A stretch of 64,000 nucleotides of DNA. Origin: Gymnogyps californianus (taxonomy: Eukaryota; Chordata; Aves; Accipitriformes; Cathartidae). Under the pieces are notes generated by a model. That model had not been told where the DNA came from. It saw only the letters and a program-made list of their open reading frames with translations, and did not search any database. Numbering within the stretch: the first letter of the stretch is position 1; the number at the start of each line of letters is the position of its first letter. The stretch lies in the NCBI RefSeq assembly GCF_018139145.2, contig NC_059477.1:14123522-14187521 (forward strand). Reading direction: 5' to 3'. A program made the position numbers and the translations under genes. This document shows positions 1-62,160 of this stretch, in pieces.

Positions 1-241
1 TGAAATTTACCTTATAAAGATAATAAAAGTACCAAAAGTCCTTCTCTTCTTTTATGTTGTGAAAGAAATAATAAATAGACGTTTTCCAGTTTTGGAGGTA
101 GCCTTTAATGTGACTTTCTCCTTTTCATAGTCATAATTTCCATATTTCTAAAATTACACTTTTGTCACGTACTGATTTAATCAGATAATTGTGTTTAAGT
201 ACAGTGAACTCTCCAGAGCTGTCCACCCCCTCCATCCCTGG

Positions 242-257
242 CCCCCCCCCCCCCCCC
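242..257. repeat. Poly-C homopolymer (16 C)
   Basis: An uninterrupted run of 16 cytosines inside intron 1, preceded by a C-rich stretch. It is a simple repeat likely to vary in length and prone to sequencing error. No function can be assigned. Confidence 0.9.
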
Positions 258-1130
258 AAGAAGTTGCGCATTTGATTCAGTAGATTTATAATCTTTGGGG
301 GAATACATGCGTCTTTGGCAGTTTTTTCTGTTTGTTGTGCTTTAGACCTAATGATGAAAGAGTTATTATAGGCTTATAAATTTATAGAGAAACTGCAATC
401 CAAATTAATTTTAATGATTTTACTGCAGTTATTTTTGTGATGCCTAACTTGTACAGGAGTAATGAGACGGATAGCTTGAAAGGGCCTGTAAAAGAGTTGA
501 AACATGATTTCTTTTAGTAAGAGCAGGGCTCTGAAAGATGATTTCAGCCATGCAGCACATGTCCCGTGAAACCTGTGCTGCCACTTATTTTAGTGCTAGG
601 TCTTGGTTTTGTTTGTATGCCAGGACATGTCATGTCTGGGCAAATATACTGTATAGCTTGATCTGTAAATGGCTTCTGCATTTTGCCAATTTGAGGATAC
701 ACTGCTGGTGTATCTTGGGACTGTGAAATCTGTAAGGAAAGGAGCGCTGCACAGTGAACTCTTCATGGGTCCTTAATATCTGGTGAGCACATCTGTCTGC
801 AGGGGCTTTGCCCTTCATTTTTCTGACAAAGGTAGCAAATGAACTGGATATATCAAATGGATCAGTTCAAGAGCTTCAGTCTTCATAGGATAATAAGTTG
901 TTTATTTTAATTGCTCTTGTTGTTTAATAAAGATCTTAACGTTAAGGTATTTCCTTGGGTTTGGATCTATTTGAACTGAAGACAAACAAGAGAATCCAGT
1001 AGTTCTAGTCTTACCCTACCATTTTGCCTGCCTTGGAGACAAAAAATAGCAGGTAGCCCAGCTGAGGAATATCGTTTTTCTGTCTGGTTGCTGCACATTG
1101 AGTACCTTGAGACCTGTGTCCTGCAAAAAT

Positions 1131-1260
1131 CACAGAATAGTTGAGGTTGGAAGGGACCCCTGGAGGTCATCTTGTCCAACCCCCTGCTCAGGCAGGGTCA
1201 CCTAGAGCCAGTTGCCCAGGACCACGTCCAGATGGCTTTTGAATATCTCCAAGGATGGAG
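1131..1260 (-). mobile_element. CR1 LINE 3'-end fragment (5'-truncated)
   Basis: Read on the plus strand this is the reverse complement of a classic avian CR1 3' end. It opens with CACAGAATAG, continues through a TTGGAAGGGACCCCTGGAGG-type segment and a CCAACCCCCTGCTCAGGCAGGGTCA-type segment, and then a stretch resembling the end of the CR1 ORF2 3' region (GATGGCTTTTGAATATCTCC). Similarity to the family stops near 1260, so about 130 bp remain, a typical severe 5' truncation. It lies in intron 1, antisense to BMPR2. It has no coding capacity. Confidence 0.88.
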
Positions 1261-2585
1261 TTCTGGAAGCAGCAGCTTTGGAATTGTTTCCAGCTAAACT
1301 GCTATAGAGCATTAGTGGCTGCCCTTTTAAGTTGTAGGTGCAGAGCTCCCAAGGGACAAGTAGATGTGTTTCAGCTCTGAATGCACCATGCATAGCTGTT
1401 GGCTCCCATGATGACTGAAAACTGACATAAAAGGTCATCCATGAGGAACACATGTAAATCCAAATGAGCAGCAGTATTTTACCTTGAAGGGTAAGATTTC
1501 TGTTGAAATAGCTAAAGTTTAGAACAGGCACCCCAGCACTTCTGTGTGTTTTTGTAGTAGTATCTCCATTTCTTTTGGGGAAGGTTTAAGGCATACTCAT
1601 CTAGGCTGGAGGTTGCTTTCAAGGCCTGACTTACAAGTATTCCAATACTAAAAGTTTTTAGAGCTGACTAGTTTCCACTGCCTGGAAGAAGGAAACCTTA
1701 CTGCCAAATTCCCAGAGCAGGAATGTGCAGAAATCGTGCAAAGAAATTGAAGCGGCTCATCTATTCTGTTGTTCTTCAAGATGGTTTCTGGACATCTGAA
1801 TGCCCTACCCAATTTTCTTCGGCATTACAGCTCCAACAATGAACCTACAGAGGCCATAGAGAAAAATAAAGTAGCTTTTGTTATGTGTCCCGTGTTCTCC
1901 AGATGTTCCATGCCATCAGGGAAGGGGCAGGGGTCAGCAGAGTATTGCAGTGGGTACTGCTCCCACAGGGGTTATACTACTCTAAGTTATAACGGAAGCA
2001 GGAATGTGCAGTGATCAGCATGAAAACTCTAGTTGTTGGGTGAGTAACCTTTATTTTTTGTTGGAAAAGTTTCCCACTGAGATCATCTGACATTAAATTG
2101 TGGCAAGTTAACTTGCATTTTTATTAGTTTGCTAGAAAGCTGATAGATGCTCAGGTTGCTAGCAGTGGGTGTTGTACTTTCTCATGCTTGCCCCTTCCTC
2201 CCCTCTGCAGGTATTCTTATAGGGCAATACATTTTTTTAAATCAGAAAAGCCTTTGGTAGCAACTGTTATTTTCTGTAGCGTATGGTTGGACAGCAACTA
2301 GCGCGACGGTTAACAACTTTTCTTTTTTCAAGTATCTTCTGCATGTTCTTCCTTCTCACCCTTGATCCTAAGAGATTTATAGAAAGGTGAAGAGACCAGA
2401 AAAAGAGGCAATTAAAGCTGTCTGTGTCTCTGGAGCACAGACATGATACGTTAACTATATTTCTGAGTAGAAAGCAAAAACAAAAGGTTTTTTTTTTCTT
2501 TTTCTTTCATTAGTTCAGAGGTTAAAAGTTTGTCTTTTTTTTTTTTTAACCTATTGAGGTATTATGAAAGTGGACTTTCCTGGAA

Positions 2586-2589
<4 letters not shown>

Positions 2590-2617
<28 letters not shown>
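2590..2617. repeat. Poly-T homopolymer (28 T)
   Basis: An unbroken run of 28 thymines in intron 1, with a shorter T run about 45 bases upstream. On the minus strand it would read as an A tail, but I see no retroposed body attached to it. It is best treated as a simple repeat. Confidence 0.9.
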
Positions 2618-5129
2618 GTAACCATGGGTTTTTGATAAGGAAACCAAATCTGTGTGGCTGTTCTATAAATTCTGTTCTTTTTTATTTCTTTTTCACAATA
2701 AAGGTAAATTATGAAAGGGCTTATCTTGCAGCAATTTGAGCATTCTGTAAACAACATCTCGGATGACCTTAGTCCCACTCAGCTATCACACGCAACTGAT
2801 TTTAAAACCTTCATAGTGTCCCTAGGAGCAGATATGTCGTATTTCACAAGGCGGTATAATTCTGTCCCATTCTCTCTTGAAAATTATAGTTCCATGATAA
2901 TTTTTTCTCCTTTCGATTTTCAAAAAGTTAGTCAGCTCCAGTTCCCTTATGGCAGTGGAGTACTGTCCTTTCTTACATTGTTTCTTGGCCAGTCCCATGT
3001 CATGGAGCAGAGAATGCAGGACAGATGCTTCACGCCTGGCATACTCAGCTGTTCCTGAGAATAAAACTACTACGTGTGACTGGCAAGTACTGCTTGAGGC
3101 AGCATATGCTAGCTGTTAATGTGTGACCTTTTTGTCCTCAGTGACTCGACTAACTCTACTCATTTAGAAAGAAAAAAAAATTAGCTACGAAATTTAGGCA
3201 GCTGAGTTTCTGAATATCAAACCACTGCTGTATAATAAATGTATTTCTCACTTCAGAACTCTAGTTCCAGATGTGGAGTGTTAATTGTGCACTGATCAGT
3301 GTGCAGAGAGGTGGGTGTGTAGCATGGACTGCCGGCCAGGTTACTGGAGTACGTGGAGCTGCAAGTTATTGAATTACAGTGGCTTAAGAAGTTCCTGTCT
3401 TCTCAGTTTAGGAGTTTTACCGCCACTGAGCTGACATGCAGCTCAACTGATTGTACACGCCCTACCAGACCACTAAAAAAATAAGCTAAGTTGTGCTATT
3501 TTAATTATTGCTGCCACAGAATAAACTGGGAGTCACTGACAGACTGCTTTTCTGGATGGTGCAGCTATTTATGGTTGTTTCAGCATAAGAGAATTATGAA
3601 TTTTGACTCCTTAATGAATAGTAACAGCCTTAGAAGTGAGACACGTATCTGAGTCTCTTGGTTTGTCTATTTACCCAGTCATCTGCGCTGGTGACACAAT
3701 GAAACAGCATTTTTGCAGTAAGTCTGCCTTGCTGAAACATGGCTTCTTTGGGGCCAGTGCTGCAGAATGATCAAATAAATAAATCCTCAGTGAGGAGATA
3801 TTTTATACATATACAGTACCTTTAATAATTTACAATTATGTATGCTATAATTTTATTTTTAAGTTCAAAATCTGTTTTCCCTAAAGACCAATCTGCTCCA
3901 CCTTGCATCTTTTCACTACCAATGCTTTCACGGGAGTTAAAGAACTGGATGAAATCTAGTTGAGATACATAGTACAAATTCTTACTGCGATTGGATGTTT
4001 GCTGCGCTGTATTACTGAATTAAGTGCCTTGTGATTACACAGCTAGCTTTCCATGCCTTTTACAAAATTCAAGGGAAGAATGAAAATATTCTAAATACCA
4101 TATTCACTACAAATGTAGGATTTATTTATCTTGGACTTGATGCCTTTCTAAAATAATTTATTGTTTGAATGTGTTTACTCTTCTCTTCCTAAAGAAAAGA
4201 TGACATGCAACCATATCAGCATGGTTGAGTCCTTTCATTGAGGTGGTATAAACAAAAAAGCAGTAATCATATGGGTAAAATATATGAGTTCTTAAGACAT
4301 TAAATTTTTTAAGTTTGTTGATTAAATATTCTTGTAAAAATCAGTATACTTCTTGTGGGTTGTTTTGGTTTTGTTTTAATAAAAAACCCCAAAGATTTTT
4401 CAGGTGATCATGGGTATTTATTTTTGCGCTCTCTTTGTATGTTTTATAATGTTCCTGCGGGACGTTCCACAGGGAGACTTTACACGCAGCGTTGCTCCTG
4501 TTTACAGGCAGTGTTTCCCAGAACTGCTGGTCAATCGTATGGGTTTTACTCTACCGTTAGTATTTCTGTTGGTGGTCATTAACGAAGTTGTGTGAAAGAG
4601 CCCAAACTGATAGGTTGCTGAGCAAAAAGAAGTAAATGTCAGTGCAACAGCTGGATAACATATAGAAAAAAGAGATAAGTCAATAGGAAGAGAGTGGAAA
4701 AAACCCTCTGAATTAGGTAGGCACTGGGTTGGATGGCAGTCTGAAAAAGATCATCTTGGTTTAGGATCTGGAAACAATTAACGCATGCAGTTGCCAAAGA
4801 AACCAGGTAACGGTTGCATAACTTATGCTCGAGGACAAATGATGCAGACTATGTGATGAAATTTTCATTCTGCACCTGTGAACTGCAAACGTTTGCACAT
4901 TCATTTTGAAAGATCTGCTGAAGTTTTTTTGTCATCTTTATGAAAGTAACTTCAGGATAGACCTCATTTTTATTTCTGACTGTTGGAGTACAGTTTAAAG
5001 AATGGATACGTATAATTCAGGATGGTTTTGAATGTAGGTTTCCAGAAGACCTTAATCATCCTTTTATTAAAGTTAATATTTTATGCATAAAATCACTGAC
5101 AAAAAATATTTTTCTTTCTTTGTCTAAAG

Positions 5130-55040
<49,911 letters not shown>

Positions 55041-55242
55041 ATACTTTAAAAGCCGACAAATGACTTTTTTTTTTTTTTGCATTATTTGAAACAAACATGC
55101 AGAAGACATTTTAAAAAACTGCTTTCTCCTCCTGTCAGCAGCCCCTACCAAGGACTCGCTTTAAATAGATTTCAGCTATGCAGAAAATTTTTAGCTTATG
55201 CTTCCATATTTTTTTATTTTGTTTTATTTTTTGAACGTTTTT

Positions 55243-55249
55243 GCACTTT
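55243..55249 (+). promoter_or_regulatory. Candidate miR-17/20/93/106 family seed site in 3' UTR
   Basis: GCACTTT, a 7-mer match to the AAAGUGC seed, lies about 200 bases after the stop in an AU-rich context favourable to targeting. Human BMPR2 is a known target of the miR-17~92 cluster. Whether this exact site is used is inference. Confidence 0.5.
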
Positions 55250-55549
55250 TATTTAGTATCGCTAAAGTTAAGTCTGTCTGTTTTGACCACGGAATATATA
55301 TATGTGTATCAAAAATGTGGTCTCAAAATATTTTTTTAAAAAAAGTAACAAAAAAAAGTATCGCTGATAATCAGTTTGGACCAGTTTCTTAAGGTCACTA
55401 AGATCATAAGCAGACTATAAGACAGGTTTGACTGCAGTGGTGTCTTGTAACCATGTTTTGATTTCTGTGCACAAGCTAGTCTGTATATTTCTATGTTACA
55501 AAGTGTATTCTCTTTTGAACCCCCTATTTTTCTTGTGTCATGTTGAAAT

Positions 55550-55557
55550 GTGCAATA
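55550..55557 (+). promoter_or_regulatory. Candidate miR-25/92/363/367 family 8-mer seed site
   Basis: GTGCAATA is a full 8-mer complement of the miR-92-type seed (AUUGCAC plus the A opposite position 1). It lies about 500 bases into the 3' UTR. It is a sequence match only. Confidence 0.5.
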
Positions 55558-58500
55558 GTCTATAGTTCACAGTATGCTTTATTGAAAAGTGTGTTTCTAA
55601 AATGGCCACATGTTCCCCTTTTTGTATTTGTTAATTTTTCCCTGACAGTTGAGCAGTCAGCTGGTCACGACAGTGAACTTTGCACACCGTAGCCAGCTTG
55701 AAGCAGCTGCCTATATCACATTGTGCTCTGAGGTGACAATGCATGAATTTTCCCCAACTTGAAAGGGCTTTTAAAAAGGAACAAAAAAAAAAATCTGAGC
55801 TCAGTACCTTTCCTTTGATCCTTCCAAATCAAAATGTGTTTCCTTTATAGTAGTAGATGCCAGCCTGTGAAGTTCTGAATAACAAAACATTGAACAAATG
55901 TAAGAAAACAATGTCAGCCATTTTTTCCATTTTATTTTGTGTGCAGTTTCACCCCCTGTATTTATGTAAAACCTCATTTAGATCACTAATGATATACATT
56001 GAAAAATACATTTTATTCAGAAATCTTAATAACTGTCATACTTAAAAGCTCTAGTGAAGATAGGTTGCAAACGTATTTTGTTTACACAGAGGAAAAATCA
56101 TGAATCTTATTTGGCACAAAACAGTTTTGTGATAAGTCACAAATCTTTCCTGATTTACCTCCTTACAGACAGTCTGGGGTAAAATCAGCCTGATTACTTA
56201 TGCAGGTACGTGCATCCTGATTGACTGTTGTTGCTGAGTTGAGTTGAAACTTGTCCTCCCTTCAGAATTTTTAGAGCCCCTCATGCATCGCATTAAAATT
56301 TATTGCATGCTTTTAAAATTCATGGTTATGAGTGTTTGCGGGGGAGGGTTGGGGTTTTTTCCCCTCTGCTTCGACCCTTCTTTCAGTTTGTATGCACATT
56401 GATTTTAGGTATCAGTGAACATGAATGTAATATCTATCGAGATAAATTGCTTTTTCACCATCTCAAGTAAACCTTACCTTTTTTTAGAATGATTGTTTTT
56501 AATGTCTACTGAAAGAAAATTAATTGCCTTATTGGTCAAGACCTCCTTCCGCCTAAGAAATATCCTTCCACCTGAGAAATATTCTTTCTGATTGAAAACA
56601 CTTCAGTACAAAGTATTTAGATAAAAAATATATAACACATGTCAGTCTTTGGTACTGAGTAAAGTATTATCACTTTATCTGAAAACTAGTGATGTTCAAA
56701 GAAAGAAAATCTATTCAATCAGCCTGCCAAACTCCTGTGGCAGGATACTGGCAGCAAACAATTGCCTCCCCGAGCCTGTCTCCTTTCAGCTGACTGAAAC
56801 AGATGCTGTGTGCTTTCAAGCTCATTTGTTTCCTTGCTGTTACATTATTTTTTCCCCCTGAGGTAAACTTTGCCAACCCTGTTCTTCTATATCTGAAGAT
56901 ACAACTAGCATAATATATGCCTTGCTACATCTGATTCTTGCCGTTTCCCAAACTCCCTTGTTTATGCTTGATTGCTATGATTTTCTCTTGTAATGCTTCT
57001 TAATGTTTCTTAGATTCTCCTAGATATCTCCAAGAGATAACTCTATAAATCCAGACTTCGATTAAGTGTAGTTGTAGAAATACAAGCCATGAGACACTTT
57101 TTGGGCTCTTTATGTTCTTTAAGCATCAGTTCAAGTAGTACCTTTCGTCTCTGAGGCGTAATTCTGTTATCCGCCTATATAAATACACAGTTATATCTCC
57201 CCTTTTCAAAAATACAGCCTTTCTCTGGTTTTACTTTTAATTCACTCTCCGGCTTCCCATCTGCTGCAATCTTGCGTCCCAGATGTTGAAAACCTGCCAG
57301 TTGCTCAGCTGGGTTTCAAGACCTGAATCAGAATTTTTGGCATTCTGTTCCTAATGCTGGCTGTGGTTTTCTTCTCTTTTGGCCCTCTTTGAGTCTCCAT
57401 TTGAAGTACGGTATGTTGTTTTGTGATGGTCGCTGTATCATGCATATTGAAGATTCTTCACTCCTTTACCAATGACTTTTTGCTTTGCTTTGCATGTATC
57501 ATCCATCAGCATTTCAGAATGTGGGCTGAAAAGCATATTTAGGACACTCTTATCTAACTTGAAACACTCTGGGGAGAGAAAAGTTATTTGCTCTGACTAC
57601 TGCTTCTTTCTGCTAAGATAGATTTGCACCAGTCTTCTAGCCTTTCTTTTCAGGCCAATCCTTTGTAAGAAATCCAACTTTTTTATGCTCAATGCGATCA
57701 AAATCATTTTAATACCAGATGAAAATGTTCTGCAGTTTTCCTTAAACATTCTTAAAGCAAACATAATAGTTTCTTTTCCTTTATCTATTTCTGTCACTTC
57801 CTGGAAGGCCTTTGGGATGAATTATAATTAGCAGAAAGTATTGGCTTTGTAATCTACCATGGATAAATATAATTTGTAACATGATAGAAATATGTACTTT
57901 ATCACAAAATACCCTGTAGATTAAATAGAGAAGAACTATTTTTAAAGGTCAGTCAAAACAAACTCTTAAGTAGGTACCAAGATATCGTAATTCTGCATAG
58001 CTAGATGAGATCAGATTAGGCGTTTGGTTTTAATGCTTAATTTAGTAATGCCCTTTTTTTGCTCACAGCACATAATCCAGTCTCCACAGAATACCATGGG
58101 GAATCATCCTTAACCAAACGAAATACATGCGAGAGAGAGAATTCCACAGATCAGACACATGGATAATTGATAAATGTACTATAATCAGGAGAGACAAATG
58201 TATTTTATTTCTTTGTGGTTTTTCAGGGGTTTTTTAAGAAAAAAGGATAATGATGACAGTTGATAATTTTCTGTCAGTTTCTCATGTATATTGCAGACAA
58301 GATAAATATAGCAAAATGAAAATAGAATGATAGTGTAAATACCTATGAATTGTGCCACTGTCAAATAGGCAACAGTAGAATATTTGCTATGGTAATTTAT
58401 AATGTATAATTCAAGTAAAATGTTAGAGCAAACATTTGTGATGTTTGTATATATAAGCCAAAATCCAAAATCTTACTGGTTTTAGAAAATGACGTGCTAG

Positions 58501-60351
58501 TAGAAGCCAGAGGAGTTGCTTAGGTTAATGCATTGTCTCTTTTTCTGTTTCCTATAATAGAGATACTCACCAACATAACATGGGTTTTAGAATGTGAATT
58601 CTAACCATTTGAGCAGACGTGCCTCATAGTCAGATTTGTTTTCTTCTAAATTGATATTTAAAAGTCAGATTATCTGCAACACTTCCCCTGAATTTGCTTA
58701 TAATGCTCTATAGCTTCATGTGCTAAACAATTAGTATTAAAAATGCTTTTCTTGAATCTCCAAGATGCACTTAAATTGCACAGCTAAAGGTAAAGGAATT
58801 CCTAATTTAAAAGAAAACCAATTGATATTGTCATCATTAGAATATACTCAGAAACAAAGAACATTTCTGTTTGTGTTTTGTCGTCTTACTGCTGTTCATT
58901 TGTGTCTTGTTTCCATATAGAAAATCACCCAGTTTTCAAAGGCAACACAGTTTCATTTTTTTCAGTGCACTGGGGACAAAAAACAATGCAAGATGGGTGC
59001 TGGCAGGTTCCAGGAAACAAACAACAAAAAAACCCCACCTTCTAAATATGTTTAGAAAGTACATATCTTCCCACCTGGCAGCTTTCTCTAAAAGAAATCT
59101 TTAATCCTGCCTGTCTCAGAAAGCAGAATAAGGAAGGTTCTGTATTTGTATGGAATGGATTATTGGGCCAAATTTAATAATAATGAATTGTTACTTAATA
59201 TATATGTATACATTGTATATGCCATAGTTTCAGTGTTCAGTGCATTTTGCTCTAATGATACTCCTTTTTTAAATGTTAAAAAAACCAATCCACTAATATA
59301 ATATCACTAAGTCTATGTTCAGATTATAATTTTTTTTCATGAAAAAAATTTCAAAAGATCATAGCCATGCTGCCATTGAAACGTTATTATGGAAAGTTCC
59401 AGCCTAATTAGGGAGAACTTTAAAATTCACATATTTAGTCAATGCAGGAGAAATTAATTATGCCGTAATTTTTACTTGTATAAAAATGATGGCAGTTCCC
59501 ATTGCTGAAACAGGCTGGTTTTAAGTCATAAAAATAATAATTGCCGGGCACAGTAGCATATACATGACCTGATGTCTAACTGGAAAATTTGGAGCAGCTT
59601 ATCAAAGAAAATTGAAATAGGATTGATTAGTCTATGAAAGTTGGATTAGAGACTGGACAATTTAGTATTTTGCATAAATTTGGTTTATTTGAAATTTTTT
59701 GTCTGGTCTCCCACTATCCATTTTAACAGGTAAATATAATAACCTCCTTTTTTTTAACGTGCTTATTTTTTGTTCAACTTTAAGCCTTTCTTCAGTGAAA
59801 AAGCTATACATATTGCAGTGAAGCCAAATGTATATTTTTTTATGCAAACTCTGTATGTATTTAGATGCATGTGTATGTTGTGCATAAATTCCAGGATTAA
59901 ATTCTGTGAGTTACAGCATCAGATGGTAGCACTGGTAGCAAGTACAATGTTCTTCATATGCCATTTTTAAGTTGTCTTTAGCGCGTCATAGTAAAATTGG
60001 GATCAGACTGTGACATATAGTCCAGTAGTGCAAGATCTCCCATGACAGACTTGTCACTGATTGTTTACGTGGAATGTATTTATGAGAGGGAGAGAGAGAA
60101 AGCTGGGAATGCACATGACAAACTTTATCTGAAGCTGGATAATTTAAGGTACCTCTCTTAAAGATCAAAAAATAACCCAAAATACTTAATACATGATAAA
60201 TTTTACAAGGCTTTTTTATGTAGTAGCTATAGTTACACGTGTGGTTGCCATTTAAACATAGTATTTTAGTCCATTAAATCCAATTACATTTTAGGCTTCT
60301 ATATTGTCATATAAAACTGTAGCTGTAGAAATACATCCCTTTTTTGATACA

Positions 60352-60364
60352 CCCCCCCCCCCCC
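60352..60364. repeat. Poly-C homopolymer (13 C)
   Basis: Thirteen consecutive cytosines within the inferred 3' UTR. It is a simple repeat, likely to vary in length and prone to sequencing error. Confidence 0.88.
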
Positions 60365-62011
60365 GTATGTTCAGTTTTGATGTGAAATAGTAACAAATCA
60401 GATTTCTCATTTTGAGGTTTCTTCTGACTAAAACTGGTAGCAGAACTTCCACTTCTGCAGATAAGAGATTTAGGCACTCCTGTGAATCAAGATGGGAGTT
60501 ATGTTTGGCACAAGTGTATCTGAGGAAATCAACATCTAATCTCTTGAGCCAAAAGCTGTTGAAATCAAAGAGGAGTCTGCCATTGATGACGAGCAAAGGA
60601 GGGTTGGGTTCTGCTGGCAGTGGTTTTAAAAATTCCTTGGGAGGATTAGCCCTGGGAAAGCTAAGGTGGAATGTGGGACCACATGGGCGAACCCTGGCTA
60701 CTGACGTCTTGAGGGGTGTTAGCTGATGCCTCGGTTCAGGCTGTCAGGCTAGGTCAGTACCAGTGCAGCTGTGGTTATTGTCAAGAAGTGGAACTGCACC
60801 AGTGGGAGTGGTAGTAGAAGGTTTCAAGATAAATCTTCATTTACACCAAAGCCCTTTCATGTTGTTCTGGGCTTCATGCAGGTCTGATTTAGTGGCTGCT
60901 GTGGTGCGTTAGTAGTATGAATTTTTATGGCCATTTCCATTTATTTCACTGTGGTTTAATATACATATGTGCATAATAAGCAGGAACTAGTCGGAGTTAC
61001 ATTAATTTATAATGTAATTGTCAGATATTTTTAAAAGCCTATTGATCAGCAGTTGTGTACATTTGCAAGTGATTCAGCTGGTTAACTTCAATGCATATGT
61101 CATGCTTCAACAGACACTAACTGTCACAGTAAGGAAGGATTTCTTCAAAGTTCTTGCAGGCTTCCATCAGGGGCATAGCATCTTGCCTGGTAACTATTTT
61201 AAAGCAGAAATAATTAGCCTTTATAACTTCCTAGTTTCAGGGTCTCCCGAAAGTCAATTTTTGTAGTCCATTCAGTTGTTTTTAAGACAGAGCAAAAATG
61301 TGTGAGGTTTATTTCTAGAGCACTTGATTCACTTTTTTTGTGCTTCAGAACTGTATCAAGAAGTATCACACTTCAATCTTGTTTATTCAAAAGGAAAGAA
61401 AATAGTTAATGTTTCTGTAGTTTGTAAAAAGTCAAAAGAACAAAGAAACGGGCAAGTCCAAGTTATAGCTGACTTTCATGTCACTTCTGAATTTCCTGAT
61501 TTGTGACTCTTCTCTCTCTTTCACACTGTTGAAATGTATTTAAAAAGGTTTGTATGTAATGTTTCTTGTCTGCTTTTTGTCTCTAGAGGAAAGTGTGCTC
61601 TATTCACATTTATATAAGCTGGAATCGTATTTTACAATCGCTGTTGATTATTTCCCCCCCAAATGCAGTATAAGAGGAAAATGAACATGGCAAAGACTGA
61701 TTTCTAGGGTTTGGTCTTCTGTAGAAGCTGAAATAAGGAGATGTGAAACTGCCATTTTCCTTACGAAAGACTGTAAAGAGAGCATTACTTTCCGAGCGAG
61801 CTTTTCTGGGGAAGAGGGGGAGAAACCCTAGAATATGGAGTCTCATCAGAACCCTTTTGTTAACGGGTATTTTTGGTTTTCTCTCAAATGACTGAGGAAA
61901 TATCATGTATGAATTTATAAATAATTGCTTTCAGTTATTTCTTTTGTATAAGCTGCCCAATACCCTTGCTATGCTGTATAAGTTGTGTTTCATGGAACAG
62001 TGTGAGTATGA

Positions 62012-62017
62012 AATAAA
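62012..62017 (+). terminator. BMPR2: Candidate BMPR2 poly(A) signal AATAAA (proximal of the distal pair)
   Basis: AATAAA is followed within 10-25 bases by the T/G-rich stretch CTAATTTTTGTTTTTTAATC, a good downstream element. Its distance from the stop (7.0 kb) fits the long BMPR2 UTR. Cleavage would be expected near 62030-62040. Confidence 0.65.
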
Positions 62018-62135
62018 AAGCTAATTTTTGTTTTTTAATCATCTGTGGATGCCACTATGAAAGCTGACATTGTTAAAGCCACTACAGAGTTTTCTATGAA
62101 TACTTGTAAGAATTGCTTTGTTATATATAAACCTA

Positions 62136-62141
62136 AATAAA
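62136..62141 (+). terminator. BMPR2: Candidate BMPR2 poly(A) signal AATAAA (distal)
   Basis: A second AATAAA 124 bases further on, followed by GATTGTATTGATACAGAG, a weaker T/G element. Either or both of the signals may be used. Confidence 0.5.
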
Positions 62142-62160
62142 GAGATTGTATTGATACAGA

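Larger units (their letters stand above)
1..5129 (+). other. BMPR2: 3' part of BMPR2 intron 1
   Basis: AT-rich noncoding sequence ending in the exon 2 acceptor (pyrimidine-rich tract, AAAG at 5126-5129). It contains a CR1 3' fragment at 1131-1260, a C run at 242-257, and T runs including 28 T at 2590-2617. A 115-codon open frame at 2711-3058 has no recognisable family signature and no flanking evidence of being a gene. Intron 1 is very long in human BMPR2, which fits exon 1 being absent here. Confidence 0.85.
55041..62160 (+). other. BMPR2: BMPR2 3' untranslated region (about 7 kb)
   Basis: AT-rich sequence after the stop codon without introns or recognisable transposons. Human BMPR2 has a very long 3' UTR (about 8 kb by memory), and two good poly(A) signals occur here at 62012 and 62136, so the UTR is inferred to reach about 62.04-62.16 kb. 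Earlier ATTAAA hexamers (for example near 56292, 57921 and 59903) might give shorter forms. MicroRNA seed matches typical of this UTR are present. Small open frames inside it look random. The 3' end is inferred, not observed. Confidence 0.75.

Noticed and set aside
2711..3058. 115-codon plus-strand open frame in intron 1
   Set aside because: No recognisable domain, no splice or promoter context, and length is within chance for AT-rich sequence of this size.
1..5129. Search for BMPR2 exon 1 (start codon and signal peptide)
   Set aside because: No segment with a start codon, hydrophobic signal sequence and a phase 1 donor was found; exon 1 is presumed to lie upstream.
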